Positions 50,807 to 60,335 are shown, counted from the first letter of the stretch. The stretch is DNA of 64,000 nt from Candidatus Poribacteria bacterium (GCA_022827185.1 JAJDTM010000013.1:62001-126000); one strand, 5' to 3'. Numbers and translations: made by a program. The notes: generated from the letters alone by a model not told the origin.

Positions 50807-52501
50807 ATGAAAACCTTTGCTGTTGCTGTCCTTATCCTAATCATGATGAGTGGACAACTCAACGCCGACAACCACTCGGCAGCGAGCAACAAAATTAAAC
50901 TTAAGCTTGATGACACTTCTGAGGTGTCTGTCCAGGGCTTTATTGCGCCGATTGGAGATACTGTGTCCAATTCCGGTAGGGACTGGCCCGCTTTGACAAA
51001 TATGCGGGTTGTTGCACCGGAAAAGCAGTATCCGGCATCGGTTTTTCACGCTTTTCTGCCAAGCCAATTGGCTTTTCTTCCAAGTAAACGGGTTTCGGTG
51101 GGTGAACTCTGGAAGGTCAAGCCGGATGGGGTACTGGAATTGCTGCGGCAGCTGCACCCCAATCCGAGTGTGAATATGCATATTAATACGGGAGATTCGT
51201 ATGGGCTGTGGGCATGCTTACGTGCTTATAATGATGAGTTTGCCGACATCGCGTTTCGTATCCATGCAGAATTTGTCTTTGAGGATGGTTGGTTCACACC
51301 TTCCCAGTTTGCGGGACATCTTGTGATTGATCGAGCGAAAGGGCGCGTCGCGTTTTTCGTAATGCGCGTTCCGGGGGGTCCGGTCAACTTTGATTTCAAT
51401 CGGATAATAGATGGCAGCCGTGTAGCGGGTGCAGGTTTTTGTTCGCAAGTCGAACTTCGCGCTGGCCCGCAGGAGATTCTGGAAAATGTCGAATTCACAG
51501 AAGCGATTACCCAAGAAGCTGCGGAACGCGCCTTGATACTCCGCTTCTATAAATCCCAACAAATTAATTGGGTACAACCGGACCAAGTCTTGGAGATGGC
51601 ACACACCCAACAGAAACCGATTCACGCTATATCTATAGATGGTCCCTTGGATAATGAGTCGTGCTGAGGGAGCGGCAAAAGCCTGAGGACAGGTGTCCTC
51701 AACGATAACCGTGTTATTAAATTCTTGAACGAAAACTTCATCAATGTTTGGATATCGAATGTAGAATTAGAGCGCACGCCCTTTAAACAGAAATTCATGG
51801 GACTCAGACAGCAGCAAGGCTTCAAACCGTTTGACAAAACGCGCCCGTTAGCACAAGCCATCATGAAAGGCTGGAAGAAACACTCACCCGCAGATTCCTT
51901 GGTGCTATCAACGGAACTTGAACTGATGGGAAGACTTCCCGTCAATGAACGTTCTTCACCCTATAATGGTGCCAAAGGGTATCTTGTATTTCTCCAAGAA
52001 TCCTTGGACAGAAAGCTCCCAGGGTTGGTCGAGAAATCCTCAGAACCGCAACCCAAAGATTGGGATGCTCACCTCGAAACCGCCGTCGAATCAGGTGTTA
52101 TTGTAGACACGGGTTTGAGCGTTGTGCTTACCGGTGAACATTCCGAGAAAGAAATTCTCAGTGTTTTTCGGACATCTGAGACTGAGTCTCAAGGTTACAC
52201 ACTCATTGAGATTGATGCGACAGCCTTTAAAGAGGGTGGCGTGCTTATGATTGATGTTTGGGTCGGGGAATCTGAAGTTTCAGGGTCGTTTGACCTGTTT
52301 GCTGCGGATACTACAGAACTTGTGCCTGACAATGCCCTTGTCTCCGTACGGGATATTCCAACGAATCAGAGAGAAGTTATCAAGTATCCTTTTGATCGGG
52401 GTGGAGTCTTTAAGTTAGGTGCTATTGGTAACGCCAGCAAGAAGGGAAAAATTAACGGGTTCCTCGCAAAAATTTCTGTAGAACCGACTGCTGCTAAATG
52501 A
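50807..52501 (+). CDS. selN: Selenoprotein N-like protein, copy 2 (UGA = Sec287)
   Basis: A 564-residue exported protein with the in-frame TGA at 51665-51667 read as selenocysteine. Order: signal peptide (to about residue 20, LNA-DN), N-terminal SELENON-like domain with FRIHAEF at 150-156 and WFTPSQFAGHLVID, then PIHAISIDGPLDNESC-U-GSGKSLRTGVLND. The latter matches the SCUG segment of human SELENON. A thioredoxin-like region follows (IKFLNENFINVW to about residue 400), then a C-terminal domain at about 437-560 (EILSVFRT, YTLIEIDATAFKEGG, SFDLF). This last domain is shared with copies 3 and 4 and the sigma factor at 57307. AAGGAG precedes the ATG. Confidence 0.92.
51685..51700 (+). promoter_or_regulatory. 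SECIS-like hairpin, SelN copy 2
   Basis: GAGGAC-AGGT-GTCCTC, with a six-pair stem and the loop AGGT, begins 17 bases after the TGA. A flanking T-A pair can extend it. The GG in the loop is the base pair pattern expected of bacterial SECIS elements. A GGC-AAAA-GCC stem lies between TGA and hairpin. Confidence 0.85.
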
Positions 52502-52516
52502 CAACTGATAATTGAC

Positions 52517-52585
52517 AGGACTTACGCAGCGTCCTTTGCTGACGAGGTTTTAAACCTCACCAGCGGCGTGTGGGCCGTAGGTACT
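52517..52585. repeat. AGGACTTACGCA element, one clear end
   Basis: AGGACTTACGCA begins 16 bases after the stop codon of SelN copy 2. A GAGGTT-TTA-AACCTC hairpin follows at about 52544-52558. The right end (CCGTAGGTACT) is only a weak match to the inverted end. A similar left end (AAGACTTACGCA) lies at about 50658 just after the small secreted gene. Confidence 0.5.
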
Positions 52586-52606
52586 CAATTGAAAAGGATA
52601 CGAAAA

Positions 52607-53656
52607 ATGAAGATGACCAGATTAACAAGTTTTATGCTCCTTTTAACCCTTGCTATGTTTCTCGTGAACGGTTTTGCCGAGGGGTTGCCTAAATACGCTA
52701 TCACTCAAATTAATACCGGTCAGGGACCTATTAATGCTATGACATACTCTCAATCCACGAATCAACTTGCGATAGCTGCCGCGAATAATATCCATATCCA
52801 TGATGCGGATACCCACAAAGAATTGATGGTGCTTGCTGGACATACGGATTCGGTGCAGGCAGTCGCCTTTTCTTTGAACGGCAAATTGATCGTCAGTGGC
52901 AGCTCAGACAAGACAGTGCGGTTGTGGGAAGCAGAGACGGGAAAACTCAGACGTGCCCGCGACGAACACACAGCACCTGTTAATATTGTCGCCTTTTCTG
53001 CGAAGGGCGATAAGTTTTGGAGTGCAAGTAGCAAAAACAACATGCTTCGGTCGTGGTACTCGCGTGATGGGGGCCGTTGGAGTTCCAGTACCTCCTCATC
53101 AGATATTGAGAAGTCAATCACGGCAGCGGCGTTCTCACAGTCCGGTAAAATTTTTGCAAAGGCTGTTGAACTGACAATGGCTGTTAAAGACAAGTTTCAA
53201 TTCGCTGTTTTCTTATCTGAGATAGACCCTTACAAAGATTTTGAACCTATTCTCACAAAACATAGAGAAAAAATCGTCGCTTTAACGATTTCTCCCTCCA
53301 GCGAGTTTATCGCAACTGGGAGTTCTGACTGGACAATAGAGGTCTGGAAAATTACAGATACGGAGCCACTACGGGCGGATACGGATCTCGGAGATCCGCT
53401 GTGGATTCTCAAAGGACACGCAGGAACAGTCACTACAGTGGCGTTCTCCCCGAACGGCAAAATACTTGTGAGTGGTGGTGCTGACCAAAGGGTCCGATTG
53501 TGGGACCTCACAACTGGACAACACCTTCACACCTTCTCGAACCATACAAGCAAAATCAGTGCTGTCGGATTCGTGAGAGACGATATGCTTGCCAGTGGGA
53601 GTTCAGATGGCACCGTTTTCATTTGGAATCTGGATAAAATCGTCTCAACGGATTAG
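52607..53656 (+). CDS. Secreted seven-repeat WD40 protein (copy b)
   Basis: A 349-residue exported propeller protein: signal peptide (FMLLLTLAMFLVNGFAEG), then seven repeats (NIHIHD, TVRLWE, MLRSWY, a degenerate fourth, TIEVWK, RVRLWD, TVFIWN). It is a paralogue of copy c at 58845 and less closely of copy a at 47113; all share the INTGQGPINAM-type opening and the DEHTAPVNxVAFS insertion. I choose the ATG at 52607, with AAGGA eight bases upstream; a longer reading starts inside the preceding repeat. It lies between SelN copies 2 and 3, so each SelN gene from copy 2 on is accompanied by a WD40 gene or another SelN gene. Confidence 0.88.
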   Translation: MKMTRLTSFMLLLTLAMFLVNGFAEGLPKYAITQINTGQGPINAMTYSQSTNQLAIAAANNIHIHDADTHKELMVLAGHTDSVQAVAFSLNGKLIVSGSSDKTVRLWEAETGKLRRARDEHTAPVNIVAFSAKGDKFWSASSKNNMLRSWYSRDGGRWSSSTSSSDIEKSITAAAFSQSGKIFAKAVELTMAVKDKFQFAVFLSEIDPYKDFEPILTKHREKIVALTISPSSEFIATGSSDWTIEVWKITDTEPLRADTDLGDPLWILKGHAGTVTTVAFSPNGKILVSGGADQRVRLWDLTTGQHLHTFSNHTSKISAVGFVRDDMLASGSSDGTVFIWNLDKIVSTD

Positions 53657-53795
53657 CGTTTATGTTATAATCTACATACGCAGACGTGCAAGATAACAGA
53701 CCTACAGAGTTTTTCACAAACACGACTTTTGTTAGTTAATCTCGCGTGAATCTCTACAATTTTTTCAACGTGTGCTAACTGTAAGGAGATTAAAA

Positions 53796-55502
53796 ATGAA
53801 AACCTTAACCATTATCTCACTCGTTCTAATAGTGATGAGTGGACAACTCTACGCCGATAAGCACTCGGCAGCGAACGATAAAATTACACTTAAACTTACG
53901 GATACTTCAGAAGTCTCAGTAAAAGGTTACATCGCTCCAATTGAGAATACTGGCTCCGATTTCCATGTGAGATGGGACGCATTAGCAAATCTGCGGGTTG
54001 CTGAACCCGAAAAACAGCACCCGACATCGGTTTTCCAATCTTTTCTCCCAACTAAACCGGTATCGGTGGGTGAACTCTGGGCATTAGATGCAACGGGTGT
54101 CCTCGCTTTGCTCAGGCAACTGCATCCGAACCCCAATTTGTTCATGCACATCAATTCAGGGGATTCGTATGGTTTATGGGGGTGCCTGCGTGCTTACAAT
54201 GCTCAATACGCCGACATTGTGTTTCGGATTCATGGGGAGTTCAGACTCGAAGATGGGTGGTTTACACCGTCGCAGTTTACCGGACATCTGGTGATTGACC
54301 GAACCGAGGAGAAGGTCGCTTTCTTTGAGATGTACGTCCCTGAAGGTGTCATAAACTTTGATGTTAACTGGAGGCAAGATAAAAACGACTCCCATTTTCA
54401 TACGACTACCGGTTTTTGCTCGAAAATTGAACTCCGCACTGGGAATCAAAATCTACTTGGAAACACCAAATTTACAGATACCATTACCCAAGAAGCAGCG
54501 GAACGCGCCTTGATACATAAATTCTATAGATCGGAACGCATTAACTGGGTGCCGCCGGAACAGGTATTGGAGATGGCAGAAGCACAGCAGAAACCGATTC
54601 ATGTGATCTCTATAGATGGGCCTTTGACAGATGAGTCGTGCTGAGGGAGCGGCAAAAGCCTGAGGGCAGGTGTCCTCTCCGACAACCGTGTTATTAAATT
54701 CTTGAACGAAAATTTCATCAATGTTTGGGTATCAAACGTCGAATTAGGACGTACCCGGAATAAGCGAGCCTTCATTGCGGCGAGAATCCAGCAAGGCTTT
54801 AAACCATTCGACAAAACGCATCCATTAGCAGAAGCAATCATCACGGGATGGAAACCGAGATCTCCCGCAGACTCTTTAGTAATCTCGACGGGTCTTGATG
54901 TGATGGGCAGGCTATCGGTCAATGAACGAACTTCGCCATACAACGGCGCGAAAGGTTACCTTTTATTTCTTGAAGAATCCTTAGATGAGAAACGTCCCGG
55001 ATTGCCTGAGGTTGCCCGGCAACCGCCATCAATGGATTGGAATACTTTCCTCGAAACTGCCGTCGAATCCGAGGCTATTGCTAATGACGGTTTGCGCGTG
55101 GTGCTTACCCGTGAGCATCCTGCACAAGAGGTTCTCAGCATTTTTCGTGCAGCCGGACAAGGCTTTCAAGACTATACCGTCGTGGAAATTGATACGACCG
55201 CCTTTAAAGAGGGTGGTGTGCTGACGATTACGATCTCAGTAGGCGATGCTGAATCTGCTGGCTCGTTTGATCTTTATGATGGTGAGACTGAACTCCCCAC
55301 AGAAGGGCCACCTCGTGGTGCGCTTACCTCGGCATGGGATGTTCCCGCCAACACGCAGGGTAAAATCGAGTATCCTTTTGAGCAGGGAAAAGTTTTCAAG
55401 TTGGGGGCTACTGGTAGTTGGCTCAGTGAGAAAGGCAAAGTCAACGGTTTCCTCGCTGAATTTTCCGTGGAACCCACACCAGAAACGAGCGACGAAAATT
55501 AA
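53796..55502 (+). CDS. selN: Selenoprotein N-like protein, copy 3 (UGA = Sec283)
   Basis: A 568-residue exported protein with the in-frame TGA at 54642-54644. Signal peptide to about residue 20, SELENON-like domain (FRIHGEF, WFTPSQFTGHLVID, VPEGVINFDVNW), PIHVISIDGPLTDESC-U-GSGKSLRAGVLSD, a thioredoxin-like region (VIKFLNENFINVWVSN), and the C-terminal domain (VLSIFRA, YTVVEIDTTAFKEGG, KVNGFLAEFSVE). AAGGAG precedes the ATG at 53796. The downstream part is open for 285 codons after TGA and conserved among copies, so the TGA is not a decay mark. The next gene is copy 4, 58 bases on. Confidence 0.92.
54662..54677 (+). promoter_or_regulatory. SECIS-like hairpin, SelN copy 3
   Basis: GAGGGC-AGGT-GTCCTC, 17 bases after the TGA. 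Relative to copy 2 one A-T pair... is replaced by G-T (the fifth stem pair), so pairing is kept as a wobble pair while the coded residue changes from Thr to Ala. The loop AGGT is unchanged. Confidence 0.85.
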
Positions 55503-55560
55503 CCATAGGTCCGGTAGGTATAGTTTCATAAATATTTTAGATAATTGTGAGGAGATAAGC

Positions 55561-57228
55561 ATGAAAACCTTAAGCATTGCGCTACTCATTCTCATAGCGA
55601 TGAGTGGACACCTTAATGCCGACAACCCCTCGGCAGTAGATAACAAAATTACACTTAACCTTGATGACACCTCAGAAGTCTTAGTGAAAGGCTCCATCGC
55701 TCTGGCTGAGGAGAGTTTGTCCGATACTTTTAAGCAGTGGGACGCGTTGGTGAATCTTCGGGTTGCTGAACCCGAAAAGCAGCATCCCACCTCGGTTTTC
55801 CAAGGATTTCTTCCAAAACAGCCGGTTTCGGTTGGCGAACTCTGGGTGCCAGATATGATGGGAGTTGTCCCCTTGCTCAAGCAACTGCATCCGAATCCCA
55901 ATTTCTTTCTTCATATCAATTTCGGGGATTCGTTCGGTTTGTGGGCGTGTCTGCGGGCTTACAACGACCAATATGCCGACATCGTGTTCCGGATTCACGC
56001 CGAATTTAGACTCGAAGATGGGTGGTTTACACCTTCACAGTTTACTGGACATCTGGTGATTGACCGAATTGCGGAGAAGGTCGCTTTCTTTGAGATGTAC
56101 GTCCCTAAAGGTGTCATAAACTTTGATGTTAACTGGAAGCGGGACAAGAATGCCTCCCATCATATTACAAGTACCGGTTTTTGCCCGAAAATGGAACTCC
56201 GTGCGGGGGCACAAGACCTTTTGGAACACATTAAATTCACAGCATCCATTACCTCAGCGGAAGCAGAACGCGCACTGATACTGCGCTTCTACAAGTCGCA
56301 ACAAATTAACTGGGTCCCGTTAGCGCAGGTCCTGGAAAGGGCACAAGCAGAACAGAAACCGATGCATGTGATCTCTATAGACGGGCCTTTGACAGATGAA
56401 TCGTGCTGAGGGAGCGGCAAAAGCCTGAGGGCAGGTGTCCTCTCCTACGACGAAAATATTGAATTCATGAACGAAAATTTTATCAATGCTTGGGTGTTGA
56501 ACGGTGAATTAGAACCCTCGCCTCGTAAGAAAGCCTCTATGGCACTGCTACGCGAGCACGACTTCAAACCGCTTGACAAAACGATTCCATTAGCGCAAGC
56601 AATCAAGAAAGGATGGAAGGAACACTCGCCTGCGGATTCTTTGGTGTTCTCGCCGGACCTTGAACTGATGGGTAGACTCCCTGTCAATGACCGCCATCCA
56701 CCATACGACGGTGCAAAGGGTTATCTTTTATTTCTCCAAGAATCCTTGGACGGAAAACTCCCTGGGTTACGTGAGGATGCTCCGATACATTGGGATACAC
56801 TCCTTGAAACGGCTGTCGAATCCGGTGCGATGGTAGATGACGGTTTGCGGGTTACGCTTACGGATGAACATTCCGAGCAAGAGGTCCTCAGCGTCTTTCG
56901 GACATCAGAGACCGACGCGCAAAATTATACCGTTGTTGAGATTGATGCGACAGCGTTTGAAGATGGCGGCGTGCTTGTTATTGATGTTTGGGTTGGGGAA
57001 TCCGAAGTGTCTGGTTCGTTTGACCTGTTTTCCGGTGACGCTACAGAATTCGCGCCTGCCAACGCGCTTGTTTCCGCACGGAATATTCCAACGAACCAGA
57101 GGGAAGTTATCAAGCATTCTTTTGACGGCAGCCAATTCTTTAAGTTAGGGGCTATCGGTAATTCCAGTGAAAATGGAAAAATCAACGGTTTTCTTGCGAA
57201 AATCTCCGTCGAAAGTGATTCAAATTGA
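55561..57228 (+). CDS. selN: Selenoprotein N-like protein, copy 4 (UGA = Sec283)
   Basis: A 555-residue exported protein with the in-frame TGA at 56407-56409. Signal peptide (TLSIALLILIAMSGHLNA), SELENON-like domain (FRIHAEFRLEDGWFTPSQFTG), PMHVISIDGPLTDESC-U-GSGKSLRAGVLSY, thioredoxin-like region (FMNENFINAWVLN), C-terminal domain (VLSVFRTSETDAQNYTVVEI, then DATAFEDGG). It is closest to copy 3 before the TGA and closest to copy 2 in the C-terminal domain, which suggests recombination between copies. GGAGATAAGC precedes the ATG at 55561. A longer reading from 55246 overlaps copy 3 and is rejected. The membrane-tethered sigma gene follows by 78 bases. Confidence 0.92.
56427..56442 (+). promoter_or_regulatory. 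SECIS-like hairpin, SelN copy 4
   Basis: GAGGGC-AGGT-GTCCTC begins 17 bases after the TGA, as in copy 3. Downstream bases diverge from copy 3 immediately after the stem, while the stem and loop are identical. Confidence 0.85.
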
Positions 57229-57306
57229 GGGTAAAAGTGCAAAAGCACGAATAGACCCACTGTCATTCTTAGAGATTCTCCAGGCTCCATTCTTTGGAGG
57301 TAACGA

Positions 57307-58641
57307 ATGAAAAATGATGATGCCCAACTGATCCAACGCGTCCTTGCAGGCGAGCAAGATGCTTTTGCGAAATTAGTGAAAAAATACCAGAAGCCTGTCC
57401 ACGCGCTTGCCTGGCGGAAAGTAGGCGATTTTCACATCGCTGAAGAGATTACGCAGGACACTTTCCTACAAGTCTACAAAAAACTGGGGACCCTGAAGGA
57501 TCCACATCGGTTTGAAGGGTGGCTGTATAGAATCGCTTCGCGCCAATGCCAAGCATGGCTTAGAAAGAAGCGGATGCAAACGCAATCGTTGGATGAAACC
57601 GACATCGACCTGATAGACAACACGACCTATTCTCAATACATCGCTGAAGAACAGGCGAAAGCCGCAACAGAAGCACAGCGCAGTATCGTCCATAAATTGC
57701 TTGCCCGGCTACGGGAAAGTGAACGTACCGTCGTCACACTCCACTACTTCGGGGAGATGACATGTGAAGAGATTAGCCGATTTTTAGGAGTATCCGCAAG
57801 CACGGTTAAGAGTCGCCTCCGTCGCGCACGATTTCGCCTGAAGAAAGCGGAACCGATGATCCGGGAAGCATTGGAAGGGTTCCAAATTAGGGCGAGTCTC
57901 ACCGAGAATATCATGCAAGAGATCTCACGTATTGAACCGGTAATCCCTTCTGGCGGTAAACCGTTTGTGCCGTGGGCGATCGCCGCTTCAACCCTTGCGC
58001 TTGTAGTGATGGCACTTGGTGTCAGCAATCAGTACCAGAAACGCTTTCAACAGCCCTACAACCTTGATGCTACATCAGAAATGAGGGTAGAACTCGTTGA
58101 TGCACCGATTGTTCTGAATCTTGCATTGAAACCGGATGTGCGAAATCAACTCGGTAGATCCACTACATCTAATAAAGGTAGCGGGTTCACTACAAGCACA
58201 AATCAGTCCGAATACGTGCCAAGATTCCTCACCGCACAGACGAAGAAGGTAACACTCAACGATGAGAACCCATCGCAACAGGTTTTGAGTGTCTTCCGAA
58301 CCCCAGAAACCACCTACCAAGATTACACCGTTGTTGAGATTGACACGACAGCGTTTAAAGACGGTGGCACACTCACTATTGATCTCAGGATCGGTCGTGC
58401 AGAGGCAGCAGCGGCTTTCATCCTTTTTGCCAGCGACACGGAACTCAACTCGGACGGGATGCCTAAAGTTATTCTTACCTCAGCATCGGGTATTTCTCCC
58501 GGTAAAGTTGGAAAACTCACGCATAGTTTTGATAGAGGTGCACACTTTAAGGTGGCGGCTACCGGTAATGCATTCAGTGGGAAGGGGAAGGTCAACTCTT
58601 TTCTCGCGACGATCTCCATAGATGCTAAGACTGATAACTGA
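57307..58641 (+). CDS. Membrane-tethered ECF sigma factor with SelN-type C-terminal domain
   Basis: A 444-residue protein. Residues about 1-90 are sigma-70 region 2 (FHIAEEITQDTFLQVYKKL, GWLYRIASRQCQAWLRKK) and about 130-182 are region 4 (LRESERTVVTLHYFGEMTCE, SASTVKSRLRRAR). LTENIMQEIS leads to one transmembrane helix at about 221-239 (PWAIAASTLALVVMALGVS). The part beyond the membrane contains RFQQPYNLDATSEM and, at 313-438, a domain homologous to the C-terminal domain of SelN copies 2-4 (QVLSVFRT, YTVVEIDTTAFKDGG, GKVNSFLATISID). So the sigma domain is cytoplasmic and the shared domain extracytoplasmic. It follows SelN copy 4 by 78 bases. A signalling link is inferred, not shown. Confidence 0.92.
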   Translation: MKNDDAQLIQRVLAGEQDAFAKLVKKYQKPVHALAWRKVGDFHIAEEITQDTFLQVYKKLGTLKDPHRFEGWLYRIASRQCQAWLRKKRMQTQSLDETDIDLIDNTTYSQYIAEEQAKAATEAQRSIVHKLLARLRESERTVVTLHYFGEMTCEEISRFLGVSASTVKSRLRRARFRLKKAEPMIREALEGFQIRASLTENIMQEISRIEPVIPSGGKPFVPWAIAASTLALVVMALGVSNQYQKRFQQPYNLDATSEMRVELVDAPIVLNLALKPDVRNQLGRSTTSNKGSGFTTSTNQSEYVPRFLTAQTKKVTLNDENPSQQVLSVFRTPETTYQDYTVVEIDTTAFKDGGTLTIDLRIGRAEAAAAFILFASDTELNSDGMPKVILTSASGISPGKVGKLTHSFDRGAHFKVAATGNAFSGKGKVNSFLATISIDAKTDN

Positions 58642-58648
58642 TAAGGAC

Positions 58649-58831
58649 AGGACTTACGCAAATTGGACAAATATCAGACATTTAGACGCAAAGAGCGGTA
58701 ATTCCTTTAAACCCCCTAAAGAATCAGAATCAACGGTATGAATGCCTTATGGGCATTCACCGGGTATGAATGCCTTATGGGCATTCCCCGCCCCTTATCA
58801 AGGGGACTTTAAGAGGAAATGCATAAGTCCT
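58649..58831. repeat. MITE-like element with nested hairpin pair
   Basis: Ends AGGACTTACGCA (58649-58660) and TGCATAAGTCCT (58820-58831) are an imperfect terminal inverted repeat. The inner ACCCCCTAAA...CCCCTTATCAAGGGGACTT palindrome is interrupted by two copies of GAATGCCTTATGGGCATTC (58740 and 58768). It lies eight bases after the sigma gene stop codon. Confidence 0.8.
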
Positions 58832-58844
58832 CAAGGATATAAAA

Positions 58845-59867
58845 ATGAAGATAACGAAATTAGGAAGTTTTATCCTATTTCTAACTGTTGCTGTTTTTCT
58901 CACAAATGGGTTTACTCAGGATTTACCTATGGGTGCCATTGCCCGAATTGATGTCGGTGAGGGACCTGTAAACGCTATCGCATATTCTCGATCCGCAAAC
59001 CGACTCGCGATAGCAGCCGCAAACAGTATCCACATCTATGATGCAAGGACCTACAAAGCACTGATAGTACTTGCCGAACATACAGATTCGGTGTTAGCAG
59101 TCGCCTTTTCTCCAGACGGTAAACGGCTCATCAGTGGTGGATTGGACAAAACGGTACGGTTGTGGGACACGGAGACTGGGAGACTCAGACGGGTCCGAGA
59201 GGAACACACGGCACCTGTGAACACTGTTGCGTTTTCTGCTAACGGTAAAAGGTTTTGGAGTGCAAGTCGCGAAAACGATGCAATTCGGTCTTGGCATACA
59301 CGTGATGCAGGTCGTCGGAGTTCGCAATCGTCTTCAAGGGAGGTGGATCTCATAGCCATCGCGTGTTCCTACAGAGGCGAAGTCAAGGCAAGGGTACTCA
59401 GTGGCACACCGCAGCAGTGCTTTGTTCAAGTTCCGAGGCTTGGTGAATGGCGTATTACAACTGGACATAAAGATTCAATTAATGTCCTAACGCTCTATCC
59501 AGATGGGAAAACCCTCGCGACCGGAAGTGCCGACAAAACGATCCAATTATGGAATAATGCGGACACCGACAAGCCGCTTTATACGCTTACAGGGCATACG
59601 GAAGGTATTACTGCTATAGACTTCGCAGTGGACGCTAAACTTCTTGCCAGCGGGAGTTCCGATAAAACGGTTCGGCTGTGGGACCTCACAACTGGGCAGC
59701 CCATCCAGACACTCACAGGACACACGGGTGAAATTGGTGCGGTGACATTTTTGGAAGATAAGGCACTTGCTGGAATGGCACTCGCTAAAGGCAAGGCAGT
59801 TGCGAGTGGCGATTCAGATGGCACGGTTTTCATCTGGGATTTGAATAAAATCGCCGCAACGGATTAG
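58845..59867 (+). CDS. Secreted seven-repeat WD40 protein (copy c)
   Basis: A 340-residue exported propeller: signal peptide (GSFILFLTVAVFLTNGFTQ), then seven repeats (SIHIYD, TVRLWD, AIRSWH, a degenerate fourth, TIQLWN, TVRLWD, TVFIWD). It is closely related to copy b at 52607, with the same N-terminal opening and EEHTAPVNTVAFS segment. It lies between the two membrane-tethered sigma factor genes, which suggests that it is part of the same envelope system. The ribosome binding site AAGGATATAAAA overlaps the end of the preceding repeat element. Confidence 0.88.
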   Translation: MKITKLGSFILFLTVAVFLTNGFTQDLPMGAIARIDVGEGPVNAIAYSRSANRLAIAAANSIHIYDARTYKALIVLAEHTDSVLAVAFSPDGKRLISGGLDKTVRLWDTETGRLRRVREEHTAPVNTVAFSANGKRFWSASRENDAIRSWHTRDAGRRSSQSSSREVDLIAIACSYRGEVKARVLSGTPQQCFVQVPRLGEWRITTGHKDSINVLTLYPDGKTLATGSADKTIQLWNNADTDKPLYTLTGHTEGITAIDFAVDAKLLASGSSDKTVRLWDLTTGQPIQTLTGHTGEIGAVTFLEDKALAGMALAKGKAVASGDSDGTVFIWDLNKIAATD

Positions 59868-60205
59868 CACGCAAAGGTGCTGAAAGGTCATTTTGGCAAA
59901 CGTCAGTTGAGGAAATAGTATCAGAACTTATATAGAAGGTTTTATTGTTCGCCGAGGTCTCCGTGCCTCGGCGAAATGCTGCTTGGGCAATCCGTAATCA
60001 AACAGTCCTAATTCATATAGATTACAGAAATGTGGTATCAGGGCTATTTAGTTTTAAGAAATTCGCGGGTTTTATGCTTTTTGTTACAGCCCCGGTGCGG
60101 TTAGAAACCGCACCTACGGGTCCTGAGGGGCTTCAAATTTGGGTAAAAAACGGACAACTAAATTACTCTGAATGTGGTATGGGTCTGGATTAAAATCTAA
60201 TTTTT

Positions 60206-60250
60206 TTCGGAATTATGCACCCATTTCGCATCCAGCAAGCGTCATTATAG
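60206..60250 (+). repeat. 45-bp direct repeat, copy 1
   Basis: Begins TTCGGAATTATGCACCCATT and ends AAGCGTCATTATAG, followed by CAATCGG one base on. The second copy starts 130 bases later, 63 bases before the start codon of the sigma-Asp-box gene; the two differ at only a few bases. A duplicated promoter or binding site is likely. Confidence 0.8.
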
Positions 60251-60335
60251 GCAATCGGTCAAAATATCAAATTAAATTCTTAAACTTCATACAGTTTATG
60301 CTACAAGCACATTTAGAAATGGTGTAACATTATAA

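Noticed and set aside
55246..55560. N-terminal extension of SelN copy 4.
   Set aside because: It overlaps the end of copy 3 in another frame; a signal peptide and ribosome binding site fit the ATG at 55561.
45086..57228. Separate genes starting at 45086, 51725, 54702 and 56467.
   Set aside because: They begin with no ribosome binding site inside the thioredoxin-like region and are in frame with the upstream ORFs through a TGA; they are the 3' parts of SelN-like genes.
44156..57228. The four TGA codons as decay or sequencing errors.
   Set aside because: The same codon, the same flanking residues and the same hairpin occur in four copies, and the downstream frame is conserved in all.
59945..60193. 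An 82-residue plus-strand ORF in the 59.9-60.2 kb gap.
   Set aside because: It runs through hairpin repeats, has no ribosome binding site and no recognisable pattern.
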